From Talpa occidentalis (taxonomy: Eukaryota > Chordata > Mammalia > Eulipotyphla > Talpidae): a stretch of 64,000 nt of DNA. The stretch is taken from NCBI RefSeq assembly GCF_014898055.3, contig NW_023602073.1, positions 82,006,678 to 82,070,677 on the forward strand, given 5' to 3'. The position numbers were made by a program, and so were the translations under genes. The notes beneath the pieces are model-generated. The model did not search any database and was not told the DNA's origin. It saw only the letters and a list, made by a program, of their open reading frames with translations. Shown one piece after another: positions 1-10,784 of the stretch; positions within the stretch are counted from its first letter, which is position 1; every line of letters starts with the position of its first letter.

Positions 1-560
1 TAAGCTATGACCTCACAACTATGAGAATGGCTATTAACCAAAGACAAGAAAGAACAGGTAGGAGAGGATGTGGAGAGATGGGAACATGTACATACTTTAG
101 GTGAGAATATAAGTTGGTACAGCCAAGATGGAAATCTTTATGGAGACTCCTCAAAAAATTTAAAATAGAAATTCTATGTGACCTTGTTATCCCTCTTCTG
201 GAATAACATTACCTATGGGTGTTCCCATTACCTTAAAATTCAGAAACACTAATTGGAAAAGCTCTACATACCATTTTCACTGCAGCATTATTTATAATAG
301 CCAAAGTTGGACAATATCCAAATGTCCAGCAAAAGATACTGGATAAATTATATATATAGACAATGTAATACTATTCAAGTTACAAAAATATTAAGCCCTA
401 CCATTTCAGTATCATAGATGAACCTAGATGGTATTATGCTGAGGGTTGGGTAAACTTGACAATTCTACAGTGAAGGACAGAAGTGGACTTTTAGTGGTAA
501 ACTTCATTTAGTGTACCCAGATGCTGATTTCTAATGATACACACCTCAAATTCATGTTGT
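1..560 (+). mobile_element. L1 LINE fragment, ORF2 end and 3' UTR
   Basis: The order of short blocks matches the 3' end of mammalian L1: a gaggatgtggagag-like block, then a tggagactcctcaaaaaattt-like block, then gcattatttataatagccaaag, then a caaatgtccagcaaaagatactggataaa-like block near 320-345. All frames are broken, so this is an old, dead copy that enters from the left edge of the window. The right limit is soft because the 3' UTR decays into unassigned sequence before the SINE at 593. Subfamily not assigned. Confidence 0.75.
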
Positions 561-592
561 AATGCAATGTTACTTCAATAAGAGTGGCTAAA

Positions 593-708
593 GGGCCTCC
601 CCTGATGGTGCAGCGGTTGAGCGCTGGGTTGCGAGGCTGCCCGCAGCCTCTGCAGTGCCAGTTCAATCCCCAGCCACTGGTGTGGGTCCCACAAAAAATA
701 AATACTTA
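593..708 (+). mobile_element. Short-form tRNA-derived SINE
   Basis: The copy holds only the tRNA-like head (gggcctcccctgatggtgcagcggttgagcg..., B box agttcaatccc) and jumps straight from gtgggtcccac into an A-rich tail. It lacks the ~170-nt body of the long copies elsewhere in the window. A 15-bp target-site duplication (aataagagtggctaa) flanks it, at about 577-592 and 709-723. That defines both ends and shows it moved as a short unit, not as a later deletion of a long one. Confidence 0.9.
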
Positions 709-723
709 AATAAGAGTGGCTAA

Positions 724-3338
724 GTACATGCCCAGTGATTCTCATGACAGACAGGGAAGGTTGGGTGTGGGGAGGATCCGGGACTCTACATGGCAGCTCC
801 CTGCCGATCTCCTCAGGAGAAGAGGGAAATGAAGCACCATAAGCAACTGATAAAACCCTTCTCTAGCTGCCTACCTTCCCAGTGACCAGAGATCAGAAAA
901 GCTAATGAATGACTTCATGGCAGGAACTCCTCCCAGAGTCCACTCACTTCATCATCTCAGCTCAGATTCAGTTGCCATGATTTCATAAAGAGAAACATTC
1001 TCAGATTACTCTGAACAAATAGCCTCCATGATGAAGCCATTCTACTAGATCTTTTCTTTGCCTTTTTTTTTTTTTTCAGGATATTGGGATTTAGCCAGTT
1101 TTAGGCTAAATCTCTTGTTCCTTGGATTCAGACTCCAGACAGATTAAGCCATGTCAAATGGCAGATTCAGTGATGACCAGATAAACATTTTATTGTGACA
1201 ATTTCACTTGGTCATTCATCAAACAGGTAAAAAATGGACCCACTTTTCCTCAGACAGGTGCAAGTATAAAGCAACCACTTATTCTGCTTTGAACTGAACA
1301 CTTCAATGCATGATCACAGTCTCCAGTTTTACAGCTCTGTATCCTCATCTTCTGGGGAGCTTGTTTGCTAGGCTGTGTTAAAGAGAAGAAACACAGGGTT
1401 GCCTATGGAACTCAACTGGGGCTGGTTTACTTCAATGGAGCGATGCTAGGGACAGAGCTCTGGCCTCAGTCCAGGTCAAGTGCTTTTCTCTTGCCACAGA
1501 AACAGAACACTAACAAAGAGGCCAAAACAGCCTCTTCTCCATGCCAAGTTTGGCAGTAATTAGAGAGAGCTTCATGGAAATCCATGAAGGACCAGGTATT
1601 TGTCATCAGCAGTTTTGTTTTTTTTTTTTTTTGCTTGTGCAGTGATCATTTATCTGATGACAAAAACTTTGACTCTATAAAATATTTAAATTATAACTCA
1701 CATTATGATCTTTCGTTTTTTTATCTTTTTTATGAAGGTATCAGAAAGCATCATATCTTAGGTACTGATTTATAAATTTTTAAAAGGTAATTCTGTTAAT
1801 TCTGTTCGTGGAGTTGCCAAAAAATTAATAACCACCCTGCATACAGATTCATCAGGGACCCAAGCAGAGACCCACCACCTGAGTTTGCACCCAAAATATT
1901 TTTGGCGCATCTTAGAACCACGGCTGCACATCTTTGTGTTGACATCGACATTAAGACAATCATGTGTTTCTATAGCAGGATGCTAGCCCTTGTCCACAAT
2001 TCAAATGCTTCACTTCACCACAGCTGTGCAAAGGCCTTTCTGACCCTGTTTTAATTAGTATAATTAACTTCCAAAGTTAAAACTCTAGCATGGTATTTAT
2101 TCAGATTTTATCATTTAATATTCAAAGAGAAAAATCTCTGGAAATGATGTCATCATTAGGAAATCATCTTGCTTTTTTTTTTAACTATGCATCCAACAAC
2201 AGCTAGTAGGCATTCACAGCCATCTGCCCAGTTATACATCCTATTTTTGCAAAATTATATATGTTTATACTCTGGTCAAGCAAGTGCTACCCAGAGACAC
2301 TTGCTATGTTGAGTATGCAGGAGTACTCCATTCTGCCTCTTTTTCATGGCCTCCTATACAAAAATAAAGGTCATTTAGAAATGACCCCCTATCTCCTAAG
2401 TTTTAGATTGCATTTACAGAAGCCTAGGTATTTCCAAGTTTTAATATCAGAAGTTTTCCTACATTAAAATTTTTTATAAAATATCAAATGGAAAAGAAGT
2501 TCAAAAATATAAACCTGAGACTCATTGTCAGTTTACCACTCTACATGGCGATCAGTGTTTTTCCTTTCAAAAACACATGGATGATTTTTGTCGGGGGCTG
2601 GAAGAAGGGACAAAAATGAGAGACAGGGGAGAGGTTAAGGGAGGGAACTTATGTGAATGAGAAAGAATTGACAGCTAAACTGAGAGAACTATAAAAGGCA
2701 TATGGAGAAAGCAATTTGGGGACAAGAAAACAAATGTGTGTTTCTCTGTAGCCAAAAAGCATATAGGACTCACAGGATTACAAAACATCTAGTCTTTGAA
2801 GAAAATACTATTAAAAAAAAAAGGCAAATAAACTTTGTAAAGGGAGTGAATTGCAAGGGATGGCAGACATTAAAGAGAAAGTAAAGTAAACAGGTAATGG
2901 AGATGCAGAGGAGACATCAAGATACTAAAAGATGATCAGCTACAGGGTGCTTTGTAAAGACTGGTTTCCAGGGGTTTCCAACAGCACGCCAATTGTTGCC
3001 ATGAACAATGAGCAAAGTTTCTTAATTTCTTTTCCAATACAGATTTTTTTTCTGTAGATACACACCCATGTGTCTAGAGGAAGTGGTTCTCTAGTAGGTA
3101 GTGTTCAGTCACTGGAAGAAGAAATTTATGGCACCATAGAAATATTTTGAGAATCTAGAGAAAAGCTTTTTTTAAAATATGCTTGATGTTCACTTTTATA
3201 TTTTGCCAAAGTAGCAATCAAGATTTTTTTTTTTAACCTTCAGGAGTTCATTCACTCTCAACTGCTAACTCGTTATAAAAACAAGCACACTTAACTATTC
3301 CCCAGTGACCCAAAGGGATAATGGCATTAGATTTTCTT
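724..3338. other. Unassigned non-coding DNA
   Basis: I see no exon, RNA gene or repeat that I can name. The stretch has short poly-T runs near 1062-1077 and 1618-1632 and small chance open frames of about 60-68 codons with no recognisable domains. The G-rich piece around 755-830 and the purine-rich piece around 2590-2700 have no clear identity. Very decayed ancient repeats could be hidden here. Confidence 0.5.
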
Positions 3339-3530
3339 TTTCTTTTTTTTTTTTTATTTTGCTGAATAGTATTCCATTGTGTATATGTACCACATCTGTT
3401 TGATCAAGTCATCCATTTTGGGGCATTTGGGTTGTTTCCAAGTTCACCTATTATAAATAGTGCTGCAATAAACATAGGGGTGCAGGTATCCTTTTGAATT
3501 AATGTTTTTGTGTCCTTCGGGTAGATCAAA
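3339..3530 (-). mobile_element. L1 3' UTR fragment, antisense
   Basis: After a poly-T run (the copy's poly(A) tail read backwards) comes the typical antisense L1 3' end: gaatagtattccattgtgta, then ttgggttgtttcc, then tataaatagtgctgcaataaacatagggg. The poly-T on the left with L1 sequence to its right fits a 5'-truncated insertion on the minus strand, about 190 bp long. Confidence 0.8.
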
Positions 3531-3827
3531 ATCTTGTTTTAAAAAGAAGTTAGCATGTGTGCCCATCACTGCACACCATAGCATTAGAGGAGCCGAATGG
3601 AGCCCATTGCTGTTTTGGTAACCTAACTTGTTTATATAATCTGATAGAACTGGTCATATGAAAATGGTTTCTGTCTCCAGGGAAAGTAAGAAGATACTGA
3701 AAGGATCATGATTAACCTGGCCCCATTATAAATATTCACTAGCCACAATAATTTTCTCCTTTTTCTGAGAATATTTTTTTTTTCCTTTTCTGACCAGAGT
3801 AAGAAAAATAATTAAGAACTAAATATT

Positions 3828-4115
3828 GGGCCTCCCTGGTGGCCTAGGGGTTAAGTCTCAGTGCTACCACCATAAAGGCCTGAGTTCAATCCCTGGTCAG
3901 GGACCAGGGATCCACAGGGCACAGCAGACCTCTCCAGTCTCGCCCACTGCTCCCTTCAGCAGTGTATTTCAGTAGATCCATCTGTTCTGCTCCCCACACT
4001 GTCTCTGGTAAATCCTCTCACCCTCCTGCACTTCTGGTCTATACCCCAGTTCTTCTACACAAAAATAAATAAAATCTTTTTTAAAAAAATACTGTCACTA
4101 AGTTTAAAAAAACAA
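3828..4115 (+). mobile_element. tRNA-Glu-like SINE, ancestral subfamily
   Basis: This long-form SINE has perfect 14-bp target-site duplications (aagaactaaatatt) at 3814-3827 and 4116-4129. Its head keeps most of a tRNA-Glu gene: tccctggtggcctaggggtt at the 5' side, a B box gttcaatccctgg, and a 3' acceptor-like strand tcaggga that pairs with the 5' tccctgg. The younger copies have lost this pairing. The body reads cacagcagacctctcc...cagcagtgtatttcag...ctctggtaaatcctctcaccc, and the tail is aaaaataaataaaatctttt. Confidence 0.9.
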
Positions 4116-4129
4116 AAGAACTAAATATT

Positions 4130-5895
4130 AAAAGTAGACTATCAGCTAGCAGACTTATTTCCTGGTGTAATCAGTAAAATGAAAAGGGTTAGTTGGGATG
4201 TCAATAAGAATAAAAAGGAAGCCAGTGATACTGCTTGCTAATATCATTTGATAAGAGGGTACTCAAACTCCTGTGAGTGTATAGTATTTATTCATTATGC
4301 CTTTTGTACAAAAGTTCTTTTCTCCTTCTGATTCCAAGCTCAATCTGGTTTCTCAAATAAATTTTCTTAATGTAAAATGATAGTGACTGATTTAAGTCAG
4401 TTCTGGTAAGTTGAGTGCGGCCTACCCTGACTACCTCCTCCTGAGCAGAGTCTAAAGCTCATTAGGGTCATAACAGTAATCTTCAAAGTTTATTTGACTG
4501 GGCCTCACTTTGTCTATCATACCAAGGCCTGAGAATATTCTCAAAAAGCATTTCCAGCACAGTGACTAACCCCAGGTCCCTCCTCACACAGTGGAGCATT
4601 TGCAGACTATGCAGCAGTCATCCCTTTTTTGCTGACCTCTACGTTTGATCTATTATTTCTAAAAAAAATAAGAACCTCTTATTTCTTAGAAAAATAACAT
4701 GTACACAAGGGAAAAAAATGCCAATATTTATTTGAAAATACATCTGTAGATATGCTAATTGGACCTTGAACTGCTAAAGGTATGCAGAAAATTTTCTCCA
4801 GTTACTTACTGCTCCACAATAAAAGCTAGTAATGACCTTTAAAAATGTTATCTAACCACATAATAAAAATTATTGAAATAGCTTCCACCTCATTCCTTCC
4901 ATGTAAAAAACATACCTCTTTACCTACTGTCTAGGCCTTTGTGGAACACTGTGATAGATTTTCAGATAATAAAAATTTTTTATGATAAATTATGTTTTAA
5001 AATTATATGGAAGATAGGTATTTTAATTATGTAAATTATTAAGATTGTTAGAGAGCAGGGTCTGTATTAGATACTCTGCCGATAATGTCACTATCATAGC
5101 ACTAAGTATATGAGAATAGATGAGGACTGCTATTGTCACCAAGCAATTGTCATGAAGTTTCTACAGCAAAACAATAAGAGAGCCCATTCCAAAACTCCAT
5201 CTTCATTTGGCAAATTTCTTTTCATCAAATGGTTGAAGTTAGAGATTCATAAAGATTGTTCCATCACAATTTTATGATCAGTATAGGCCCAAATTTAATT
5301 CTCCAATTTCCAAGAGAAAATAAATATTTTAATTAAAAACTCAAAATGCTAGCTACACAACTTATTGTAGAACAAAAACTTTCCATAGCACATTCCCCAC
5401 CGCCCTTATCATCACTTAAGTATTTGAAAAAATAAAATCAGGAAAACATGCTGACAAGAAAATTGCTTCTGAATTATCATGTACTACAGGAGGAAAGATA
5501 TTTAAGAAAACAATTAAAGTATAATTAAAAGTGGAAAAAACCTCTAGTAAATTGATTCAAATTTCTACTTTGTTTCAGGCATGGTGCAACACAGGTTTGT
5601 GTGGACATTTGGCACCAAGGCTGCACAGAGATGGGGGCTTGTGTCACGATTCTGCCCAACAAACAAATCATTTTCAGGTTTTTAACAAAGAAAAAGTTGC
5701 TCTTATGCCTTAAAGACCTTCAAAACCTAGAAGAGTTTAAAATAGTGTCCCCTTTTGGCATTACTGAGAGCTGACTTTCCACGCTGCAGGCTCAGGGAAG
5801 TTGCTGATTGTGAGGGGCCAGCCATACCCAGGGGTCCTGTAGCACATGGTTCCCGCATTACTCTTGTCCCCAGAACTCCTTTCTACATACTTTTT
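4130..5895. other. Unassigned AT-rich non-coding DNA
   Basis: I find nothing that I can name between the SINE duplication at 4129 and the next SINE. The sequence is AT-rich, with frequent TAATTA- and AATAAA-like words expected from composition. A 60-codon open frame at 5531-5713 shows no domain and no splice context. Ancient repeats may be present but are not recognisable by eye. Confidence 0.45.
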
Positions 5896-5910
5896 AAAAA
5901 TGCTTATTGA

Positions 5911-6182
5911 GGGCCTCCCCAGTGGTGCAAGGAGTGAAGTCTCAGCACTATCAAGCTATCAGCAACCACTGCAGCATGAGTTCAATCCCTGGCCAGGGAG
6001 CTGACCCACATGGCACGGGAGACCTCTCCTGTCTCACCCACTGCTCCACTCAGCAGTGTATTTCAATACATCTGCCTGTTCTGCTCCCTACTCAGTTTCT
6101 GGTGAATCCTCTCACCCCCCCATACCCCACACCTTTGCCTACACCTCAGATCTTATATGCATAAATAAAATAAAAATAAAAT
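5911..6182 (+). mobile_element. Long-form tRNA-derived SINE
   Basis: Starts gggcctccccagtggtgcaaggagtgaag, with B box gttcaatccctgg, and continues through the standard body (acctctcctgtctcaccc, cagcagtgtatttcaa, ctggtgaatcctctcacc) to an ataaaataaaaataaaa tail. Imperfect 15-bp duplications (aaaaatgcttattga / aaaaatgattatcga) lie at 5896-5910 and 6183-6197. Two mismatches in the duplication suggest moderate age. The insertion lies at the edge of the antisense L1 that follows. Confidence 0.88.
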
Positions 6183-6640
6183 AAAAATGATTATCGAAGT
6201 AACATTGGTTTACAAGAATGTATGTAATTCAGAGAGAGGATCACACCTCCCCAGATGTAGATCTCCACACTACACCAACTATCAAGGCACCCAAAGTCTC
6301 CATATCTGTGTCACCTCCCTACTATATCTAGTAGCCTCAATTTCTAGGGTTTGTTATTGGTTTGGCATTATCTGACCCTTTGTTTCTCTGTATTCCATAT
6401 AGAAGTGAAACCATCTAGTACAATATTTGCCTTTCTCCAACTGATTTATTTTACTTTTTATCCATATTTTCAGAAATGGCAAATTTTCATCTTTTTTATA
6501 GCTTAGTAGTATTCCATTACATATATATACTACATTTTTTCAAAGCCATTCATCTGTCCTTGGGCACTTAGGTTGTTTCCCTATCTTGGCTATTGTAAAT
6601 AGTGCTGCAATGAACATAAAACTACTATAAACTCTTAGTA
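6183..6640 (-). mobile_element. L1 3' end, antisense
   Basis: Contains antisense L1 landmarks: a gaagtaacattggttta block, then tagtagtattccattacata, then ttcatctgtccttgggcactta, then tattgtaaatagtgctgcaatgaacat. It decays at the right into the hAT element. The open frame at 6187-6375 lies inside this repeat and is not a gene. Confidence 0.8.
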
Positions 6641-6822
6641 CTGACTACATCAAAAATCTTTTTCATACTAAAATATTTGAGATTAGCTTATTAACAACGT
6701 AAAGTGCTACTTTAAGATTTTATTAATTTTAAAATAATAATAAATCCATAGCCTGATGGCATAAAAAAATTTTAGGAACAAATAATCTATTTTCCAAAAC
6801 CAAATAAAATTCAATGAGAATA

Positions 6823-7062
6823 CAACCTCCCTGGTGGCCTGGGGGTTAAGTATCAGCACTATTACTGCAAAGGCCTGAGTTCAACCCCTGGCCAGGGAGC
6901 TAACCCACATGCCACAGCAGACCTCTCCTGTCTCTTCCACTGCACCCCTTAGCAGTATATTTTAGTAAATCCACCTATTGTGCTCTCTACTGTTCCTCTG
7001 GTGAATCCTCTCACCTCTCACACCTCTGGCCTACACCCCATTTCTACACAAAGATTAAAAAA
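6823..7062 (+). mobile_element. tRNA-Glu-like SINE, ancestral subfamily, inside the hAT
   Basis: Starts with acctccctggtggcctgggggttaagt and keeps the paired 3' acceptor-like gccaggga, like the copy at 3828. The duplications aaaattcaatgagaata (6806-6822) and aaaattcagtgataata (7063-7079) differ at two positions. The SINE interrupts the hAT element, so the order of insertion is clear. The body is shorter and more diverged than in young copies, and the tail is aaagattaaaaaa. Confidence 0.9.
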
Positions 7063-7084
7063 AAAATTCAGTGATAATAGCACT

Positions 7085-7960
7085 GTTTTATTCAGATCTC
7101 TTAAATGTTTGGCTAAGTAGGAGAAAGCTACATTTTCATATCTTTTTCTGCATTCAAAGTGCTGTGATTTGTTTGAAGTATACAAAGAAAATTAGGTTCC
7201 ACACAGCGATGTGTCATGAAAAGGGAAGATTTAATAATTTTAAATAATTTTGGATATTCTTCTTTGATACTACACTAAAACTCAACAGAAGTTTCTAAAA
7301 TGTTACTTGCAATGTTAAATCTGACACCACATCAATAAATCTTTCATATTTTCTTATATTAAACCCCAATGATCTATCTTATATTTTGAAAAGATCTTAT
7401 GCTCCACCCAATTTTGTAGTATCATTTGGAAAATATTGCTTGGGTTATGCAGAAGTTCTAAATATTAAAACATCTCATTCGTAACATGTCAAAAATTCAC
7501 ATTCATTCAGTCTCATCAGAAAAGTCTTTAAGGATTAGAAAGCCTGTGGTAGTAGACTTAAATTTTCCAAAACTCTAACTTTCATTTGAATACTCAAATT
7601 TCATCATTGGCAACAAATACTGTCAGTTGGTTTCCTTGAAGTGTTAGGCTCACTCTGTTCAGTTCCAAGAAAATGTCTTCCAAGTACCCAAAGAGTGTTT
7701 ATTTGTAATTTGTTCTTTCAAGTAAATATGTTGTTCCATGATACAAATAGTTCATTCAGTCTGTAACACAATTACAAAGTGGTTCTTCTTGAGACTATCA
7801 TAGTACTTTAGTAGGCATAAGAAGTACTTAATGTGCACTTCTTGCTTCATCATAGATAGTACTAAAAGGATATGTACCCAAGGGTCAAGATTCAACACAA
7901 TTAAATTTTTTTACTGTTTCATTACTGCCTGTTGTTATGTAAAACTTGTTTGCACTTATT
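7085..7960 (-). pseudogene. Broken hAT (Charlie/ZBED-like) transposase
   Basis: This is the relic of a hAT-superfamily transposase, an enzyme that excised and reinserted its element by a DDE-type reaction. No continuous frame survives. Frame fragments on the minus strand are still readable: around 7600-7670 they give LNRVSLTLQGNQLTVFVAND, typical of the middle of Charlie-type transposases. Around 7255-7295 they give SVEF-stop-CSIKEEY, near the C-terminal hAT dimerisation domain. Stops and frameshifts occur throughout. There is no sign of domestication: no long frame, no splice sites, and decay matching the rest of the element. ZBED genes are domesticated relatives of this family; this copy is not one. 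Confidence 0.75.
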
Positions 7961-8151
7961 TTGCTTACTTTCTTTTCTTTCTTTTTCCACTGAGAATACC
8001 TTGCAGTGAAGAGCTACATAATGACTTTCAGTAAAGGCTGGTGCTATTGCTCTCATTTGCACTAAAAAATATCACCAGATGTTTTAAGCTGTTGTTTTTA
8101 TACTATTAATATACAAATACTAACACAGTAAAAAGGGCAAGTCATATTTTA

Positions 8152-8241
8152 GTAATATTGTGAAGGCAGTTTTGACTTTATGGGGAAAGGATCCTGGTAA
8201 TATTGTGAAGGCAGTTTTGACTATATGGGGAAAGGATCCTC
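8152..8241. repeat. 45-bp tandem duplication inside the hAT element
   Basis: Two adjacent 45-bp units (8152-8196 and 8197-8241) both read gtaatattgtgaaggcag...ggggaaaggatcct and differ at only one or two bases. The rest of the hAT is much more diverged, so this is a recent local duplication, not an ancestral feature of the element. Confidence 0.95.
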
Positions 8242-8317
8242 TGAAAGGAGCCTGGGTACCCCCCAAGGGTCCAGGAACCACACATGAGAATCATTGGGAT
8301 AGCAAAGCAATCAGTGA

Positions 8318-8660
8318 TACAGAGTGAAGAAGTGAGCAGAATAAAGACAAACACTAGATAATTTCACTCATGGAAGATAAAGAAACAAAACAGACAAAAA
8401 TTAACCAAAAAAACCAGATGTGTGACTGTAGAATTGAGACTACCAGAAGGTGAAGGGGGTGGGGAGCAGTGAGGAGCAAAGTCGGGAGGTGGCCAAGTGG
8501 ATTGTGGTGTAAGATTATGGGTGCTTTAGCGGAGGGTGTGGTGTGGTAACACATCTGAAGTGCTGTAAACCTATAATTCTAAATCATATCATGGAATATA
8601 AAGCACTATCACCTCAATTAAAGATCAAGTACACTATGCAGATCAACTGTGAACAGCATT
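8318..8660 (+). mobile_element. L1 3' UTR fragment
   Basis: Shows the L1 3' UTR order: a gataatttcactcatggaa block, a run of aaacaaaacagac words, a ggtgaagggggtggggag G-rich tract, then tggtgtggtaacacatctgaag and ctataattctaaatcatatc. The last two blocks recur in the L1 end at 62550-63120 (tgtggtaacatacatctgaag, tagttctgaatcatatagag), so both copies belong to the same or sister L1 subfamily. Confidence 0.75.
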
Positions 8661-8869
8661 TACATGACTGCACAGATATAAACAGAATTACAATATAGCT
8701 ATAGAAAGGAAAGGGGGTGAAATGTGTGTTGACAATGGGTATAAAGAGTTAAACTTTGTCATTTAAAATAGGATGTAGAGAATTCATCACTTAAATCCTA
8801 AAAATTAAAGTTGCCGATATTATTGTTTTACAATAGATGGCAAATAAATGCTAAAGTTGTCCTGACTTG

Positions 8870-9366
8870 CAATGCACTGCGTGATTTACTCCTCCCATAT
8901 CCGTCTTCTTACTCTACTCTTTTCTTATTCTACTGGTTTTGACTACTCCAGCCACATTAGATTCCAAGGTTTCCCTGCAAACACCAGGCTTTGCAACTTG
9001 CTGCGTTCTGTGCTGATTGTCTGAACCACTGAAACACGTGCACACCTCATCTTCACTCTCACAGGCCTTTCTCAGTGAAACTCATTAATCTCTCTGTATC
9101 TCTTTACCAAGTTTTGCATCTCTTTCTCATCCTTCTCCCCATGCTGTTTTCACCTGCACCAGGTCCTAACACAATAGTTCAGACTTTATCATTTACTTAT
9201 CTATCCCCTGTATTGGATTTTGCCTTTGCCTCCACATGGATTGAGTCCCATGAGGCAAGGAGCTGTTGTCTATTTCATGCACCACTGTATCCCAGGCCTC
9301 TAGAAGGGCTGCACACAGAGATGCTCAGTACATATATTTTGAATAGCTGTTTGAATGAGGAGTAAT
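8870..9366 (+). mobile_element. L2 LINE 3' end
   Basis: Plus-strand L2 order is visible: tggttttgactactccagccaca, then ttctcatccttctcccc, then tatcatttacttatctatcccctg, then ccatgaggcaaggagctgttgtc, tgcaccactgtatccc, and the L2 terminus gctcagtacatatattttgaatagctgtttgaatga. The 96-codon frame at 9075-9365 lies within it and is a chance frame. Confidence 0.75.
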
Positions 9367-9470
9367 AAAGCATCTGCTATTTCTCATAAAAAGCCTTATA
9401 GAATCATTTGACTTTCAACCTATATAACTTTAATAAAAATAAAAGAAAAATTTATAAAAAGCAATACGAG

Positions 9471-9789
9471 GGCCTCCCCGGTGGCGCAGCGGTTGAGCGC
9501 TGGGTTGCGAAGCTGCGCGCGGCCTCTGCGGCGCCGGTTCGATCCCCGGCTGCTCCCCAGCCACCGGAGGAGGGTCCCACATGGCGCGCAGACCTCTCCT
9601 GCCGCCCGCTGCTCCCCTCAGCAGTGTACTTCGGTCCTTCTGCCTGCTCTGCTCCCCGCTCTGGCTCTGGTGAATTCTCTCGCCCTCCCGCGCTTCTGAC
9701 TGTACCCAGTGCATGTATAAACAAAAACAAAACAAAAGAAACCAGCAAAACAAAATAAATAAAGCATGCCTCTATAAAAAAAAAAAAAA
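9471..9789 (+). mobile_element. Young, near-consensus long-form SINE
   Basis: This is one of the best preserved copies and is rich in CpG (gtggcgcagcggttgagcg, gcgcgcggcctctgcggcgc, ggttcgatccccgg). Perfect 15-bp duplications (aaaaagcaatacgag) lie at about 9456-9470 and 9790-9804. It carries the derived extra segment gctccccagccaccggagga before gggtcccacatgg, shared with 26113. The tail is long and irregular (aaacaaaacaaaagaaacc...taaataaagcatgcc...) and ends in 18 A. Undecayed CpGs and identical flanks point to recent insertion. The overlapping open frames of 72-192 codons in several frames come from its high GC content. Confidence 0.95.
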
Positions 9790-9804
9790 AAAAAGCAATA
9801 CGAG

Positions 9805-10780
9805 AATGTCCGAATTGGTAGAAAATATAAAATATGGATTTGAAAGTAGTAAGAGAAAGGAGGACAGAACAGGAACTGAGGGGAAGTGTCAGAGGGAGTT
9901 TGAGAAAAGCAAGGAGAGGACTCAGGCAGGAGTAGCTGAAAGGTGATGTTGGGAGGAAGCCCCACAGGGGACCAAGACTCAGTTCTGCCTCTGGCTCTTT
10001 GATGAATTTGTCCAAATTAGATGAAGACATTCCTTTCCCTGGGTGGAACCATTCTCACATAGTTCACAGGCCTTGGCAAGCAAGTCATGCACTAGAATTC
10101 AGTCACCACCCACCTACTGCACAAACCATTCTCAGCCATTCAGATACCTTGAGTCCCAGGGGAAGTGAATAATAACCAGACCCACCATCACCCTCCATGT
10201 GCCTGGAGAATGAGTTCCAGCAGCTCTAACCTAATAAGATCCCAGCTCACTCCCTCTTAGAATAAGCTTAGAAAAATGGAAGGCAAGGCAATGTGAAATG
10301 ACCTATATGAGCTATACCTGTTTTAATAGAAGACAATAGACAATAAAAATGAGAAAATCTAAAGTGAAAGTTAAAGGATCAATACCAAGGGAGAGAAGAT
10401 AGCACAGAAAGTGATGACTTGGGATGAAAATAAGTGTAAATATTCGGATTCAGGGGCTTTTGTGTTTTAACAGAAAGAGAAGAGTGTTAGAATAGGGAGC
10501 AAAAGTGGTCAGAAACACAGGCAGCAAAAAGACAGAGGAAGGGCACAAAAAGCTTTTCACAATTTCACTTGAGTCAGCTCTGTCTTTCATCACCTGTCTT
10601 TGGACAGGAGTGGCCACAACAAGAGATGCTATTGTTGCTCACAGGTCCACAGAAGCCCAGTTCACACACATACTGCCAGCACTGCCTCACCAGGTTGAGG
10701 AAATTTGCTTTAAATTCATGGGTGTCTTCCAAAAGGAGCATCGTTTCTAAAGAACATGTTATATTATAAAGGACTTACTA
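9805..10780. other. Unassigned non-coding DNA
   Basis: I see no named repeat or exon. The first 150 bases are purine-rich. The block at 10030-10260 is less AT-rich and reads as single-copy sequence. Short frames at 10505-10769 overlap each other in two registers and show no domain. Confidence 0.45.
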
Positions 10781-10784
10781 TAGC

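Larger units (their letters stand above)
6660..8297 (-). mobile_element. hAT-Charlie DNA transposon fossil
   Basis: Read on the minus strand, the segment follows a mammalian hAT-Charlie element from its 5' terminal region to its AT-rich 3' end. The 8145-8297 part has the Charlie start: gattctca, then a ggacccttgggggg block, then ctcctttcagaggatcc, then agtcaaaactgccttcacaatatta. The middle, about 7085-7960, carries transposase relics, and 6660-6820 is the AT-rich 3' non-coding end. The right terminus is near tgagaatcattgg (about 8297). I could not fix the left terminus or the 8-bp target duplication. A SINE at 6823-7062 splits it, so the hAT is older than that SINE. Immobile. Confidence 0.8.

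Noticed and set aside
9408..10030. Overlapping open frames of 72-192 codons on both strands
   Set aside because: They lie across the GC-rich young SINE at 9471. Several frames are open at once, poly-phenylalanine comes from the poly(A) tail, and the same frames recur at 26033-26380.
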